Shown here: positions 8,301 through 13,681 of the stretch, piece after piece
Numbering within the stretch: the stretch's first letter is position 1
How the letters are laid out: the number at the start of each line of letters is the position of its first letter
Assembly (NCBI GenBank): GCA_934364795.1
Contig: CAKRMK010000047.1
Coordinates: 1 to 20,567, forward strand
Length of the DNA: 20,567 nt
DNA from: an uncultured Blautia sp.
GTDB lineage: Bacteria > Bacillota > Clostridia > Lachnospirales > Lachnospiraceae
Direction: 5' to 3'
Program-made: the position numbers and the translations under genes
Notes under the pieces: model-generated
Databases searched by the model: none
What the model saw: the letters and a program-made list of their open reading frames with translations, nothing else
Told to the model about the DNA's origin: nothing

Positions 8301-8986
8301 CAACACCACTGCGTTATGGCGTATTCAGTGAAGAAAACGAAGCAAAAGCAGTTGAAAACTATGTAGAAACTGTAAAAGCAGCTGGCTATACCATTACTTC
8401 CGGTTTCTCCGGAACTCCAAACCTTGTTCCTGTACTGACCAAATATGGTTACACAGAAGATGCTTACAAACTGTTTGAACAGACCGATTATGCATCCTGG
8501 CTGTATCCGGTAACACAAGGCGCAACCTCTGTCTGGGAGCGTTGGAACTCTTATACTGTAGAAGGTGGATTTAACGGTAACAACTCCATGAACTCCTTCA
8601 ATCACTTCTCTCTTGGTGCAATTTCCGAGTGGATGATGTCCTATCAGCTTGGTATCACAAGAGAGGACGGCGAAGCTGGATATAAGAGCTTTGTATTACA
8701 GCCAACTGTAGGCGGTACCTTTACTTATGCAAATGGTTCCTATGAATCCAATTATGGAACAATTTACAGTGGATGGACTGCAAAAGACGGCGCTATGGAA
8801 ACTTATACTGCTACTGTTCCGGCAAACACCACTGCTACCCTTTACCTTCCAATCTCCCAGGAGCTGGCAAATACCACAACAGCTCCAGAAGGTGCAGAAT
8901 TTGTAGAAATGACAGAGCATAACGGAACTACCTGTGCAGTTTACACTCTGCAGGCCGGAAGCTATGAGTTTACAATTGGCGCATAA
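5357..8986 (+). CDS. secreted alpha-L-rhamnosidase, glycoside hydrolase family 78
   Basis: A 1209-residue enzyme that should remove terminal alpha-L-rhamnose from plant or microbial glycans outside the cell. Residues 1-34 are a signal peptide (cut near VMA-A). A Fn3-like domain follows (about 38-140), ending in AKWIG near 155. About 255 residues with a concanavalin A-like look (NSIGFAVNAGETAYYDNLGV) are inserted before the Bac_rhamnosid_N domain (ARMYVSAQGTYEMFINGDKVG, from 430). Next come a beta domain with YDMGENVIG and the (alpha/alpha)6 barrel with DCPQRNERLGWTGDAQ. By family homology E769 is the general acid, helped by D763 and D776, and E1061 in SVWERWNSY is the base. A C-terminal beta domain closes the protein. 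There is no LPXTG, SLH or wall-binding repeat, so release is likely. Codon choice is richer in AAC, TTC and ATC than in the binding-protein gene, suggesting high expression. GGAGGG precedes the ATG at 5 bases. Confidence 0.95.
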   Translation: MKKRNLILKKSVTFALSAAMAGTSLAGALPVMAAEDNAKSIVALTTDGLTNPIGVDTATPVFTWQMESSKTGASQSAYQITVMDMDGNTIWDSGVVESGESTNIKYEGDALQPKTEYQWKVAVTDEDGSTWESEVNTFETSFLDTTYDSWGDAKWIGSAEKNLDATYANLFDMHVNVTIPEGSTKASVILGANDYRLQNKAMNVWNKENENYFRYEIDVTDPENPKLNIYVVGMPAAIEELDENGNVVMVQGWGGESPSIISQGEENAPDEPDAVVDIPTEVFEGKSVNDPISLRIWTSQCNKLSASMNDVEVDSARQLNPLGGTHDYNTFPNLNSIGFAVNAGETAYYDNLGVDMYGDNDDDIVLFSQTTGATYSIFEGLDGVTVASDEDKITVEGGDNGVIAYADPSDGASPMVRTQFSTNDKEVASARMYVSAQGTYEMFINGDKVGNGLFNPGNEEYSTYMPYQVYDVTDMLQTGDNAIGVQMGQGWWSGELNYTTADYNYYGPYQAVMARMDITYTDGTTDTIVTNEDDWSVSTEGPVKYESHYGGEKYDEPTAEEYDGWTTADYTESEDWEKPVVHEPRMNDFSFVVRYDEEASIVKELDVKEALGEAKEGTGSYIYDMGENVIGVPHITIPADYVDPGSTVTIRYAEILYPDLPEYQEQGLVGSMMVENLRAALCTDFFVAGEGDQEFEPHFTFHGYRYIEISGLKKELPAENIKTEVISSVNMTATYDSSNENVNRLFKNVQNSQTSNFLSLPTDCPQRNERLGWTGDAQVFSMAASYNADVYNFYRNWLKSLRAVQRRDGSLPVYAPTAEPKQDEMVGFGFSGVSWDAALTVIPYNMYMQTGNPIIIEDNIEAIDQYLDYLDNNDMSEEFTHLTSKTGILADWLSVDSTDAGLINNAVYVYLIGLARDMAEVVGNTELHDKYTAQYDLAKAEWNDCYVEADTCRLYTKTTTDNDGNELEEPEITYYDTEAAYATPLRYGVFSEENEAKAVENYVETVKAAGYTITSGFSGTPNLVPVLTKYGYTEDAYKLFEQTDYASWLYPVTQGATSVWERWNSYTVEGGFNGNNSMNSFNHFSLGAISEWMMSYQLGITREDGEAGYKSFVLQPTVGGTFTYANGSYESNYGTIYSGWTAKDGAMETYTATVPANTTATLYLPISQELANTTTAPEGAEFVEMTEHNGTTCAVYTLQAGSYEFTIGA

Positions 8987-9026
8987 GGAAACAACAGCTT
9001 AAGCGCTAAAACATAATTACTACCAT

Positions 9027-9048
9027 GGAAGCTCCCCTGGGAGCTTCC
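9027..9048 (+). other. GC-rich hairpin in the rhamnosidase 3' untranslated region
   Basis: GGAAGCTCCC (9027-9036) and GGGAGCTTCC (9039-9048) form a tight hairpin 40 bp after the stop codon. A-rich sequence rather than a U-run follows on the plus strand, so it is not a standard terminator by itself. It may act with the next hairpin or protect the mRNA 3' end. Confidence 0.5.
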
Positions 9049-9067
9049 CAAAAAACATTTTATACAT

Positions 9068-9133
9068 AAAAATATCTCATGAAAATTGTCTGCTAATATA
9101 CCTTTCAAGCAGCAAACCCCATGAGATATTTTT
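9068..9133. terminator. bidirectional intrinsic terminator between convergent genes
   Basis: AAAAATATCTCATG (9068-9081) pairs perfectly with CATGAGATATTTTT (9120-9133). A nested stem CTGCT/AGCAG (9090-9094, 9108-9112) lies inside. The stem starts with A's and ends with T's, so it serves both the rhamnosidase (plus) and the methyltransferase (minus). The 38-base enclosed region is longer than in a simple terminator. Confidence 0.7.
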
Positions 9134-9174
9134 TATTTAATATTTTTCAAAAATTTATATCTACCGATATCTTC

Positions 9175-10035
9175 TTATTCCGCTTCCCATCTTCCAGACG
9201 CACCGCAAGGCAGTACCAGTCCATTTGACTTCACCGGGAGTCCGATCTCCTGGGAATCCACATTCCCATTATATTTCTTCATTTCTGTAGCCAGCATGTA
9301 AGTAAGCACTGCTGGTGCAAGTCCTGTGGTGTAGGAATTGATCAGGAAAAATAAGGGATCGTCACTTAAAATCTTTGTGCAAAGTTTAACAAGTGGATGA
9401 ATAGCATCCTCGATTTTCCAGATTTCTCCCTTTGGTCCTCTTCCGTAAGAAGGCGGATCCATGATAATCGCATCATAATGATTTCCACGGCGAATCTCGC
9501 GCTCTACGAATTTCACACAATCGTCAACCAGCCAGCGGATAGGAGCATCAGCCAGCCCACTTGCTGCTGCGTTCTCTTTCGCCCATGTGACCATTCCTTT
9601 AGACGCATCCACATGTGTTACAGAAGCTCCTGCCGCTGCCGCTGCAAGAGTAGCTCCTCCGGTATAAGCAAACAGATTCAGAACTTTAACAGTTCTGCCT
9701 GCGTTACGGATTTTCTCACTGAACCAGTCCCAGTTTACAGCCTGCTCCGGGAAAAGTCCTGTATGCTTGAAACTAAAAGGTTTCAGATGAAAGGTCAGAT
9801 CCCTGTAATGAAGGTCCCACTGCTGTGGCAGATCAAAAAACTCCCACTCACCGCCGCCTTTAGAGCTGCGGTGATAATGTGCGTTCATCTTACGCCATCC
9901 CGGTTCTGTTTTGGGCGTATCCCAGATTACCTGCGGGTCCGGACGGACAAGAAGATATTTTCCCCATCTCTCCAGTTTTTCTCCACAGGAAGTATCAATT
10001 ACTTCGTATTCTTTCCAGCCATTTGCTATCCACAT
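9175..10035 (-). CDS. class I SAM-dependent RNA methyltransferase (RlmI/RlmK-like, COG1092)
   Basis: A cytoplasmic methyltransferase of 286 residues. The SAM-binding core shows VLNLFAYTGGATLAAAAAGA, then VTHVDASKGMV with the acid that holds the ribose, and the catalytic motif IIMDPPSYGRG. An N-terminal beta segment (RWGKYLLVRPDPQVIW) leads in. This matches the RlmI/RlmK-like group that methylates large-subunit rRNA bases, but the RNA target cannot be read from sequence. It lacks an obvious PUA domain at the N-terminus and is shorter than RlmI (about 396 residues). I start it at the ATG at 10035, with GAGG 11 bases upstream, because MWIANGW is a natural N-terminus. A TTG at 10071 would add 12 polar residues. 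It is transcribed alone from 10154-10182 and ends at the shared terminator with the rhamnosidase. Confidence 0.85.
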   Translation of the reverse strand: MWIANGWKEYEVIDTSCGEKLERWGKYLLVRPDPQVIWDTPKTEPGWRKMNAHYHRSSKGGGEWEFFDLPQQWDLHYRDLTFHLKPFSFKHTGLFPEQAVNWDWFSEKIRNAGRTVKVLNLFAYTGGATLAAAAAGASVTHVDASKGMVTWAKENAAASGLADAPIRWLVDDCVKFVEREIRRGNHYDAIIMDPPSYGRGPKGEIWKIEDAIHPLVKLCTKILSDDPLFFLINSYTTGLAPAVLTYMLATEMKKYNGNVDSQEIGLPVKSNGLVLPCGASGRWEAE

Positions 10036-10078
10036 CTTATTGTTTACCTCATTTTCTATTTCTCGTATCAAGTGTTTG

Positions 10079-10113
10079 GAATATACTGAATTATCTAATA
10101 AATCAGTATATTC
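10079..10113 (-). repeat. 11-bp inverted repeat in the methyltransferase leader
   Basis: GAATATACTGA (10079-10089) and TCAGTATATTC (10103-10113) are perfect complements around a 13-base loop. With transcription starting near 10147 on the minus strand, the hairpin lies within the 5' leader, 43 bases before the ATG. No U-run follows, so it is not a terminator. It could be a leader stem, an RNA-binding site or a DNA operator. Confidence 0.5.
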
Positions 10114-10153
10114 TGATTACTTATGTTTTTCCTGTTTAAGGTCTTGCTTTCTT

Positions 10154-10182
10154 ATGATAGCAGAAAACTGTATCTCCGTCAA
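10154..10182 (-). promoter_or_regulatory. promoter of the methyltransferase gene
   Basis: On the minus strand TTGACG (10182-10177) is followed after 17 bp by TATCAT (10159-10154). The leader to the ATG at 10035 would be about 110 bases. Confidence 0.65.
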
Positions 10183-10213
10183 TTTTGTTCGTCTTTAAAC
10201 CTTACTTTATAGG

Positions 10214-10275
10214 AAAAAAATGTTACTGCCCACTTCGTTCACAGCAACACGCCTCGCGGAACATTACCTGTGAAC
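10214..10275. repeat. imperfect inverted-repeat segment in the 10036-10381 gap
   Basis: The 346-bp gap between the methyltransferase and the cysteine-rich gene holds two promoters, a leader repeat and this segment. GTTCACAG (10237-10244) mirrors CTGTGAAC (10268-10275), and AATGTT (10219-10224) mirrors AACATT (10260-10265). The 13-mer AAAAAATGTTACT at 10215-10227 occurs again at 10668-10680, on the other side of the cysteine-rich gene. It may be a small dispersed palindromic element or chance structure. No transposase is present. Confidence 0.3.
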
Positions 10276-10327
10276 CGTGACAAAAAAATGCCCAAAAACT
10301 CCTCGTTCTTTTTTCAGATTTTTCCCA

Positions 10328-10356
10328 TTGAATGAACATTTTTTTCGCATTATAAT
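10328..10356 (+). promoter_or_regulatory. promoter of the cysteine-rich small protein gene
   Basis: TTGAAT (10328-10333) is followed after 17 bp by TATAAT (10351-10356). The start near 10363 gives a leader of about 20 bases that holds AAAAAGGAG. Confidence 0.65.
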
Positions 10357-10381
10357 CACATTAAAAAGGAGCGTGATACAT

Positions 10382-10567
10382 ATGTCAGAAAATACAAATA
10401 ATAAACTGCCCTACACCTGCACTTCTGCCTATGACCGTGAAGCATGTAAAGGCTGTGTCTGTTCCACCTGTTATGAGCAGGAGTTCTGTGACCGCTGCAG
10501 CAGCTGTGAAAAACAGGCAAAGCGTAAAGAACACTGTAATGCATATGAGGGGGCTTATAATTACTGA
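10382..10567 (+). CDS. small cysteine-rich protein, function unknown
   Basis: I do not recognise a named family. The protein has 61 residues and nine cysteines, at 13, 22, 25, 27, 30, 36, 39, 42 and 52. The core follows CX2CXCX2CX5CX2CX2C, a spacing that suits a zinc or Fe-S cluster site. There is no signal peptide or membrane helix, so it is probably cytoplasmic. The C-terminus is aromatic and polar (EGAYNY). An upstream extension of the frame to 10277 exists, but I reject it because the ATG at 10382 has AAAAAGGAG ten bases before it and the promoter at 10328-10356 lies inside the extension. It stands alone on the plus strand, between two minus-strand genes. A metal-binding or redox role is inference. 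Confidence 0.7.
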   Translation: MSENTNNKLPYTCTSAYDREACKGCVCSTCYEQEFCDRCSSCEKQAKRKEHCNAYEGAYNY

Positions 10568-10596
10568 TTTTTCATATTATAAAATTCTGAAAACGC

Positions 10597-10661
10597 TCCC
10601 ATAATCTGTGAACATAAATATTCAGTACCTTATTTATGCAGAAGATATGCAGGTTGTGGGA
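10597..10661 (+). ncRNA. predicted structured RNA downstream of the cysteine-rich gene
   Basis: TCCCATAATCTG (10597-10608) can pair with CAGGTTGTGGGA (10650-10661) over 12 positions, two of them G-U. Inside, CATAAATA (10613-10620) pairs perfectly with TATTTATG (10631-10638) around a 10-base loop. An uneven internal loop (4 and 11 bases) separates the stems. A strong terminator follows at 10687. It may be the 3' end of the cysteine-rich mRNA or a separate small RNA; TATTAT at 10575-10580 is a possible but unsupported -10. Structure is by eye only. Confidence 0.35.
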
Positions 10662-10686
10662 ATGATTAAAAAATGTTACTCATTAC

Positions 10687-10737
10687 AAAAAACGGATATA
10701 CAGTTCCTTTATCTCATTAACTGTACATCCGTTTTTT
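10687..10737. terminator. bidirectional intrinsic terminator
   Basis: The arm at 10687-10705 (AAAAAACGG then ATATACAGTT) pairs with that at 10719-10737 (AACTGTACATCCGT then a T-run), with a single A-C mismatch. A's on the left and seven T's on the right make it work for the cysteine-rich gene (plus) and the radical SAM gene (minus). Confidence 0.88.
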
Positions 10738-10824
10738 TATAAAAGGGTATTTCCAACTTTAAAATCATTCCTGCAGCATTATCAGCCTGATATTAAACTG
10801 CCAGAACTGCATTTATCCTTATTT

Positions 10825-12198
10825 TCAGCAGCCAGCTTTTGCAGCTTTTTCCTGCTGTCTTTCTTCCCACAGCTGATCTGCTCTTTCCTTCCAGCATGCT
10901 GCATATTTATCGCATTTTCCGCAAAGATGGTCTGCACTCTCCGGGGACTGCAGGTCTGTAGATTTGGCACCAGTCTCTTCTACCAGTCTGCGTAAGATTT
11001 CCGGGTTCTCCAGCATTGGACATGGGCGGAACATGTTCTCGTTAAAAGGCTGATTATCGTGGTAAGCCTGGAAAATCGGGCTCTTCAGCGCATCCAGAAG
11101 AGAAGTATCTTTGATATTGCAGTTTGAATAATGGATAAATACGCAAGGCTCCACATCGCCATTTGCATTAATATGCAGATAATGTCTTCCTCCTGCAATA
11201 CATCCATGTACAAACTCTGCATCGTTCTGGAAATCAAGTGTAAAGATAGCCTTTGTGCTTCTGTACTCACGGATTGCACGGTACATTTTCTCACGCTGAT
11301 CCGGTGTAAGCAGAAGCTCCGGTGAAGCATCGTTACCTACTGGCATATAATGGAAGAACCATGCAAATAATGCACCGCAGTCAACCAGTTTATCAAAATA
11401 CTCTTCACTGCTTACGCTGTCCACATTGGCACCTGTATAGCAGGTAGAAACACCAAATGGAAGTCCTCTGTCTTTTAACAGCTTCATTGCATGCATAACT
11501 TTCTGATAGATTCCTTCACCACGGCGTCCGTCGTTTGCCTCTTCAGAACCCTCAAGACTGAATGCAGGAACAAAGTTCTTTACTCTTAAGATCTCATCAC
11601 AGAATTCCTCATCAAAAAGAGTACCATTTGAGAAAGAAAGGAATTCGCAGTCCGGATGCATTTCACAAAGCTTAATCAGATCTTTTTTACGGACTGTCGG
11701 CTCACCACCTGTGTAAATATACATATAAACGCCAAGCTCTTTACCCTGTCTGATAATAGAATCAATTGTATCCAGATCCAGGTTCAGTTTGTGACCATAT
11801 TCTGCTGCCCAGCAACCTGTGCAGTGCAGATTACAGGCACTGGTAGGATCCAGAAGGATTGCCCACGGAACGTTGCAGTTGTTCTCTTTTGCAACTTCTT
11901 CCTGTCTTGCACTTCCCTTCAGGCTGGCATTTACAATAAAGTTCTGGAAAAATGTCTGACGTACTCCCGGATCAAGCTGATACAGGTTCATAATCAGTTT
12001 AAACCAGTTGCTGTTTTTATCCTGGATAGCATTACGGATTGCATCCCTCTGACTTTTATACCAATTCTCCGGGGTGAAAGTATCCACCAGATCCATCAGC
12101 TTCGGAATGTTTGTCTCCGGATCTTTCTCCAGATATTCTAATGCTTTTGTTACTGCACCTTCCATGGCGGCCTGTTTTGCCTTATCAATCAGTTTCAT
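10825..12198 (-). CDS. radical SAM protein with SPASM-like C-terminal cysteines
   Basis: A 457-residue iron-sulfur enzyme. Residues 1-110 are an N-terminal helical region with no known motif. The radical SAM core begins at about 112 with the cluster motif CNLHCTGC (C122, C126, C129) and the SAM-binding GGEP (164-167). Further cysteines at 333, 352, 360, 393, 426, 429 and 435 (PCVFIHYSNC, CPM, CGKCDKYAACW) suggest one or two auxiliary clusters, as in SPASM/twitch proteins that modify peptides or act as maturases. No substrate peptide gene is evident next to it, although the 61-residue cysteine-rich gene lies 260 bp beyond its 3' end on the other strand. It probably shares a transcript with the DUF308 gene 79 bp upstream, because I see no convincing promoter between them. 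The ATG follows AAAGGAGGAGC. The reaction is unknown. Confidence 0.88.
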   Translation of the reverse strand: MKLIDKAKQAAMEGAVTKALEYLEKDPETNIPKLMDLVDTFTPENWYKSQRDAIRNAIQDKNSNWFKLIMNLYQLDPGVRQTFFQNFIVNASLKGSARQEEVAKENNCNVPWAILLDPTSACNLHCTGCWAAEYGHKLNLDLDTIDSIIRQGKELGVYMYIYTGGEPTVRKKDLIKLCEMHPDCEFLSFSNGTLFDEEFCDEILRVKNFVPAFSLEGSEEANDGRRGEGIYQKVMHAMKLLKDRGLPFGVSTCYTGANVDSVSSEEYFDKLVDCGALFAWFFHYMPVGNDASPELLLTPDQREKMYRAIREYRSTKAIFTLDFQNDAEFVHGCIAGGRHYLHINANGDVEPCVFIHYSNCNIKDTSLLDALKSPIFQAYHDNQPFNENMFRPCPMLENPEILRRLVEETGAKSTDLQSPESADHLCGKCDKYAACWKERADQLWEERQQEKAAKAGC

Positions 12199-12277
12199 AA
12201 TGCTCCTCCTTTGTTTAAGCTATGATACAAATCCTGCGAACATGTATTTTTACAGGATCTATGTCTTTCATTTAAAA

Positions 12278-12868
12278 TTAAAATTTACTCTCTGTTAGTT
12301 CTTCCTCATAAACCACATTGTTTCCTTCTCTTGTCCTGACCGTATAGATTACTACACATAGTTTCAGGATTCCTTCCAGAAGAAATGCCGCACCTGTAAA
12401 AATCACAGTCAGCTTTGCGCCTCCGGCTGGATCAATGAGAAGGATCATTCCAAATACACCTGTAACAATGGCAATTATAAAAATTCCCCACCAGAGCTTC
12501 AGTCCAAATCGCTTTGCCTCTACTGACATCTGGATCCTAAGCAGTGCATCCATCAGGATCAGCAGGCCAAAGATCACGAAAATCAGCCGGATAATGGATT
12601 CTCTTCTTATCAGAATCAAAGCTCCCACAGCAATCATAAGAATTCCAAATCCCAGGTCAAACTGAAAAGCCAGACAATAGAAGTCCCGGGAAAAATACCC
12701 GATAATCTTAATGATTCCATCTGCAATAAATAAAGCTCCTGCAATTATACAGATCGTTTTCATGGAGCCTTCCGGATTTATCATCAGAAAAATTCCAAGT
12801 ATACAGAAAATAGCAGCCATTACAATATACCCATTCCGTGCTATTTTCAAAGTTCCAAACGAATTCAT
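12278..12868 (-). CDS. DUF308 (HdeD-like) membrane protein
   Basis: A 196-residue protein with six hydrophobic helices, at about 13-30, 36-55, 66-85, 89-108, 125-145 and 151-172. They are arranged as three similar helix pairs with short GxxL/IDG-type turns (GALFIADGIIKIIGY, FGLLILMDALLRI, GAAFLLEGILKL). This pseudo-repeat is typical of DUF308/HdeD proteins, integral membrane proteins linked to acid resistance in enterobacteria but of unknown function in Firmicutes. I start at the ATG at 12868, with GAAAGGAG seven bases upstream. A longer frame to 12889 would contain this ribosome site. It is the likely first gene of an operon with the radical SAM protein. The acidic tail (VVYEEELTESKF) is probably cytoplasmic. 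Confidence 0.82.
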   Translation of the reverse strand: MNSFGTLKIARNGYIVMAAIFCILGIFLMINPEGSMKTICIIAGALFIADGIIKIIGYFSRDFYCLAFQFDLGFGILMIAVGALILIRRESIIRLIFVIFGLLILMDALLRIQMSVEAKRFGLKLWWGIFIIAIVTGVFGMILLIDPAGGAKLTVIFTGAAFLLEGILKLCVVIYTVRTREGNNVVYEEELTESKF

Positions 12869-12909
12869 ACAGATTCTCCTTTCTGCCATTCTCGCTTTTC
12901 ATAACCCAT

Positions 12910-12938
12910 ATTATAATGAGAATTTTTCCCAAAAGAAA
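12910..12938 (-). promoter_or_regulatory. weak candidate promoter for the DUF308-radical SAM operon
   Basis: On the minus strand a perfect TATAAT (12915-12910) lies about 35 bp before the ATG. The sequence 17 bp before it is TTTCTT, a poor -35, so an activator or another sigma contact may be needed. Confidence 0.4.
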
Positions 12939-12943
12939 CGGAC

Positions 12944-12980
12944 AAAAAAAGGATCGTGTCCAAAATTCAGACACAATCCT
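12944..12980 (-). terminator. intrinsic terminator of the TetR regulator gene
   Basis: Read on the minus strand, AGGATTGTGTC pairs with GACACGATCCT (one G-U) around a 9-base loop and is followed by seven T's. It insulates the TetR gene from the DUF308 operon. Confidence 0.88.
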
Positions 12981-13025
12981 CTATTTGTCTAATTTCTTAT
13001 AAAATACCCTGGGCGTATGCTGCAG

Positions 13026-13607
13026 TTACATGATTTTCAGCAGGGCCGGTTTGGTACCGGCGGCATTTTCCAGAGTTTTCTCAAAATTATTACCGTGCAG
13101 CTGTCTTAACCGTCCTGCATATTCAACCAGATCGTAGGACATCCTGTGATCCAGCCAGTCCAGAATTACACCAGTCATCACACATTTATAAAAATGCATC
13201 AGCACTTTCATATCTTCTTTTTCCATGATTTCTTTTTCGAAATTATGTGCTACGTACTGATTCACAATATACTGGCACATTTTGTCCAGGGCACTGGTAA
13301 AGGTTTCTCTTTGAATGGAGCAGTAAATATGCAGCATGGCCTTTTTATTCTCTCCAATCTGGTTCACCAGCACCTCCAGGCAGTCCAAAAAGGAATCTAC
13401 CTCAACCGGACGCGAAAAAGCCTTGTCAACATCACGGAGAAGTGCATATTCCACCACATCTGAAATATCCCGAAAATGATAGTAAAATGTATTTCTGTTC
13501 ACACCGCAGCGCTCTACAATATCCTTAACGGTAATCTTCGCAAGCGGTTTCTCATTAAGCAGCTCAAATAATGTTTTTATAATGATTTCTTTTGTAAAAC
13601 CAGACAT
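13026..13607 (-). CDS. TetR/AcrR-family transcription regulator
   Basis: A DNA-binding repressor of 193 residues. The N-terminal helix-turn-helix (about 8-55) reads ITVKDIVERCGVNRNTFYYHFRDISDVV, the classic TetR pattern. The C-terminal ligand or dimer domain has the style of TetR_C_8, the DhaS-like group (MHFYKCVMTGVILDWLDHRMSYD). The ligand is unknown. Three in-frame ATGs compete: 13625, 13619 and 13607. I prefer 13607 because GGTGA lies four bases upstream, matching the 3' part of the Shine-Dalgarno; the first ATG has none. It is read from its own promoter, which touches the stop of the GGDEF-EAL gene, and ends at its own terminator. A TetR-type half-palindrome at 13633-13648 suggests autoregulation. 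No efflux gene lies next to it, so other targets are unknown. Confidence 0.88.
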   Translation of the reverse strand: MSGFTKEIIIKTLFELLNEKPLAKITVKDIVERCGVNRNTFYYHFRDISDVVEYALLRDVDKAFSRPVEVDSFLDCLEVLVNQIGENKKAMLHIYCSIQRETFTSALDKMCQYIVNQYVAHNFEKEIMEKEDMKVLMHFYKCVMTGVILDWLDHRMSYDLVEYAGRLRQLHGNNFEKTLENAAGTKPALLKIM

Positions 13608-13632
13608 TTTCTCACCCATTGCCATAAAAGCT

Positions 13633-13648
13633 TGTTAAGTTATTGACA
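13633..13648. promoter_or_regulatory. candidate TetR operator
   Basis: TGTTAAGTTATTGACA has the form TGTNAANNNNTTNACA and overlaps the predicted transcription start of the TetR gene. This is a common place for autorepression. The match is by eye. Confidence 0.4.
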
Positions 13649-13651
13649 CAG

Positions 13652-13680
13652 ATTATGCCACAAACCTGAAAAAAAAGCAA
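13652..13680 (-). promoter_or_regulatory. promoter of the TetR regulator gene
   Basis: On the minus strand TTGCTT (13680-13675) is followed after 17 bp by CATAAT (13657-13652). The -35 box begins 2 bp after the stop codon of the upstream gene. Confidence 0.55.
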
Positions 13681-13681
13681 G

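Noticed and set aside
7856..8605. 249-codon minus-strand frame inside the rhamnosidase gene
   Set aside because: Cysteine- and aromatic-rich antisense translation typical of codon shadow, with no independent gene signals.
8997..9012. Catabolite-response (cre) site, TTAAGCGCTAAAAC
   Set aside because: It fits the consensus only partly and lies after the rhamnosidase stop codon rather than at a promoter.
10277..10381. N-terminal extension of the cysteine-rich protein
   Set aside because: It contains the TTGAAT/TATAAT promoter and the ribosome site of the ATG at 10382, and its translation is low-complexity.
12231..12258. ATCCTG/CAGGAT inverted repeat between the DUF308 and radical SAM genes
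   Set aside because: Six-base arms with a 16-base loop and no T-run are within chance expectation, so it was not called a regulatory element.
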